NCBI GenBank assembly: GCA_963761435.1
Contig: CAVXHJ010000010.1
Coordinates: 372,001-436,000, forward strand
Source of the DNA: Roseiarcus sp963761435
Lineage (GTDB): Bacteria > Pseudomonadota > Alphaproteobacteria > Rhizobiales > Beijerinckiaceae
Direction: 5' to 3'
DNA: 64,000 nt
Made by a program: the position numbers and the translations under genes. Shown one piece after another: positions 62,360 through 64,000 of the stretch (position 1 is the stretch's first letter; the number at the start of each line of letters is the position of its first letter). The notes beneath the pieces are model-generated. The model did not search any database. It saw only the letters and a program-made list of their open reading frames with translations, and was not told where the DNA came from.

Positions 62360-62899
62360 CTAGCTCGCTGCGCCGCGCATACCGACGCCGAGGAATTCAA
62401 CGTTCACCTTCGGATCGGTCCGCTCGATCAAGATGTCCCACCAGTAGAACACGTTTATCTTGATCGGCTCGGAGTGAAAGAAGCAGGCCATGTTTTGCGG
62501 CCCGGTTGTATTCGAGGTGTTCGAATCGCAGGTGGCGTCGGTGATCGCCACGTTCGTTCCGATCCCGGCGTGACGGAAGAAGGCGCGAACCCGCGCCCCG
62601 GTATTCATCCCGTCGGCGTCGATGACGCTCATGAAGATGAGCCCGACGTTCGTGCCGAGCATGTTCGCGGTCACGGTGAACGGACAGAAAAGCCGGATCG
62701 ATCCGGTGCTCTGGCCGCTGAATCCGACGCCGAACCCGCGCGTTTCGTAGCCGCCCGCGCGGATGGTCGCGCTATCGGGAACGCAGACCCCGCCGACCTG
62801 GTCAAGCGGCATGTCGTCGTTGGCCCGCGCCAAATCCGCCCTTGCCAAAAAAACCGAACAGAACGCGAGCGCGAAGAATGTGAATGGGCGACGCATCAT
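62360..62899 (-). CDS. Secreted hypothetical protein
   Basis: A 179-residue exported protein with signal peptide 'FTFFALAFCSVFLARADLAR'. The mature part is beta-rich with four cysteines ('VGGVCVPDSATIRAGG', 'RLFCPFTVTANML', 'ATCDSNTSNT', 'NMACFFHSEPI'), which could form two disulfides. GGGAGG lies nine bases before the ATG at 62899. No family recognised. Confidence 0.65.
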   Translation of the reverse strand: MMRRPFTFFALAFCSVFLARADLARANDDMPLDQVGGVCVPDSATIRAGGYETRGFGVGFSGQSTGSIRLFCPFTVTANMLGTNVGLIFMSVIDADGMNTGARVRAFFRHAGIGTNVAITDATCDSNTSNTTGPQNMACFFHSEPIKINVFYWWDILIERTDPKVNVEFLGVGMRGAAS

Positions 62900-63042
62900 G
62901 CTGTCCAACCTCCCGATAACGCAATTTATTCCTGAAAGGATTCTGGGTCGGCTCTAGACCAATAGACAAAAGAACGCCGGCCGCGATTGCCTGCGGACGC
63001 TTACGGATAGCGCTTTCGAGGCGCCTTTCAAAGGGCGCTGCT

Positions 63043-63816
63043 CTACCCGCGCTTGCGCGCGCGCAGCGCGATAATCACGGGATAGTCCTCGTCTTGAACC
63101 GCGAGCTTGGCGGGAGGCAGCTCCTCCGACGCCAAGCCCTGCAGGAGACACGTGGCAGCGAAGACATTGCCGTGGCTTTCGACAGAGATTGATTCAACGT
63201 CGAACACATCCGCGAACAACCGCGATACTGAGGCGGAACTGAACGACCAATACCACGTTCCCCGCCAGTCCTCGGCCCGGTCGATCTGGCTGATGCCGGG
63301 AACGGTGAGAAGAAGAATCCCGCCGGGCCTCAGCGCCGCGTGAAGCTGCGCCACCGCGGGCGTCAGCGGGTAAATGAATTGGAGCGTCTGGGTGAAGACG
63401 ATGCAATCGAAGCTGTCGCGCGGCAGGACATCGGGCGCTGTCAGATCGCCGACGATCGTAGCGCGCGGCTCGCCGGAGCGAATATGCAGCACGTCCTGCC
63501 GGGTCACGCGCCCTTGCCCGAACCGTGCCGAATATCTTGAATCCCCAACCTCCAGGACGCGCCCGGCAATGTCATTGCAATTCCTGTCAAGGAAAGCTTC
63601 GATATAATGGCGGTCGATCGGGGTGCCTCGGCCGAAGCCGAAATAAGGGTCGATGGGCGCAGTCCCGGCAAGATCGCCAAATCGAACGTTCCCGCGCGGT
63701 GGACGGTCGTTCCCGACGTCGCTCGACGAGCCGCTGAGCGACGAACGCACGACGTGCTCGCCGAACCGCAAAGCCTGAAGCAGCATGCGCCCGACGCCGT
63801 GTTGCCCATCATCCAT
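63043..63816 (-). CDS. Class I SAM-dependent methyltransferase
   Basis: A 257-residue protein. 'YIEAFLDRNCNDIAGRVLEV' is the SAM-binding strand ('VLEVGDSRYS'), then 'RDSFDCIVFTQTLQFIYPLT', 'LHAALRPGGILLLTVPGI' and 'DRAEDWRGTWYWSFSSASVS'. This form, with 'HYIEAFL' and 'WYWSFS', is usually encoded beside glycosyltransferases for surface polysaccharides. The remaining 63817-64000 has only the likely end of another gene on this strand. Confidence 0.8.
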   Translation of the reverse strand: MDDGQHGVGRMLLQALRFGEHVVRSSLSGSSSDVGNDRPPRGNVRFGDLAGTAPIDPYFGFGRGTPIDRHYIEAFLDRNCNDIAGRVLEVGDSRYSARFGQGRVTRQDVLHIRSGEPRATIVGDLTAPDVLPRDSFDCIVFTQTLQFIYPLTPAVAQLHAALRPGGILLLTVPGISQIDRAEDWRGTWYWSFSSASVSRLFADVFDVESISVESHGNVFAATCLLQGLASEELPPAKLAVQDEDYPVIIALRARKRG

Positions 63817-64000
63817 CGGGGCTCACAACGCGCAGCAAGCGAAAGAGTTCCAAACGCCTGATACGATCGGCAGAAACTCGTCGGCCAAACGTCAGCCGAG
63901 CGCGCGGTGATCCTCACTGTCGGCGTGTTTCTCTTGCTCGTTTTCTTCAATGGCCGGTCAGCGCCCAGGGCCGGTCGCCCGATCGGGGCGGTCAGGCCTT

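Noticed and set aside
63504..63950. A minus-strand frame of 148 codons overlapping the methyltransferase
   Set aside because: Its second half is a shadow of the methyltransferase in another frame and its first part has no recognisable content. The end of a neighbouring gene may lie here, but the window stops.

Overview
The window is GC-rich, densely coded DNA from an alphaproteobacterium, most likely of the order Hyphomicrobiales (Rhizobiales). This is inferred from the tatABC / serS / surE / pcm / LysM-LytM lipoprotein block, an NDUFS4-like complex I accessory subunit, a Cox15-type heme A synthase, DUF815, DUF6481, DUF2939 and DUF1254 proteins, and hom close to recJ. I cannot name a genus. 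No IS element, prophage, integrase or CRISPR array was found.

Layout. (1) 1-13.3 kb is an accessory catabolic region. Two paralogous GAF-domain regulators flank an LVIVD beta-propeller gene and an overlapping zinc-ribbon gene. A TetR regulator follows, then a DapA-like aldolase/lyase, an FAD monooxygenase of the 2,6-dihydroxypyridine type, a cupin, an SDR remnant, an RraA-type aldolase, an SDR, a beta-hydroxyacid dehydrogenase, an M24 peptidase and a D-2-hydroxyacid dehydrogenase. Together they resemble a ring-hydroxylation and ring-cleavage pathway ending in small hydroxy- and keto-acids; the substrate is unknown. (2) 13.6-18.2 kb holds tRNA-Arg(TCT), the complex I accessory subunit, tRNA-Pro(TGG), aspS, an ECHDC3-like crotonase homologue and a CoA-binding protein. 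(3) 18.3-23.1 kb is a LacI-controlled sugar ABC transporter operon with a clear operator palindrome and a strong terminator. (4) 23.3-32.6 kb holds a DUF1254 protein, a DEAD-box helicase, a lipoprotein beta-propeller, an A-type Fe-S carrier, small membrane proteins, a DUF815 ATPase, a hydrolase and a DMT exporter. (5) 32.7-42.2 kb is the tat-serS-surE-pcm-nlpD-like block, interrupted by GH43, membrane, Gly/His-rich and exporter genes. (6) 42.4-52 kb holds RidA-GDPD, a GST, an SGNH hydrolase, a Tag-family glycosylase, a cold-shock protein and several small hypothetical genes. (7) 50-53 kb has an MFS carrier and an arsR-arsC-aquaporin operon that lacks an arsenite pump. (8) 53.4-62 kb runs from recJ through hom to ctaA. 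(9) The end carries a secreted hypothetical protein and a SAM methyltransferase.

Two things stand out. First, a non-coding element of about 120-135 bp occurs twice, just after the stop codons of recJ and ctaA and in the same sense as each gene. It has a 53-bp core that is identical in both copies and contains a small hairpin. Second, nine genes are split by indels, among them aspS, surE and ctaA. Because essential genes are hit, and at least one break sits in a homopolymer run, most of these are probably assembly or base-calling errors. I annotate those genes at full length and state where the frame breaks.
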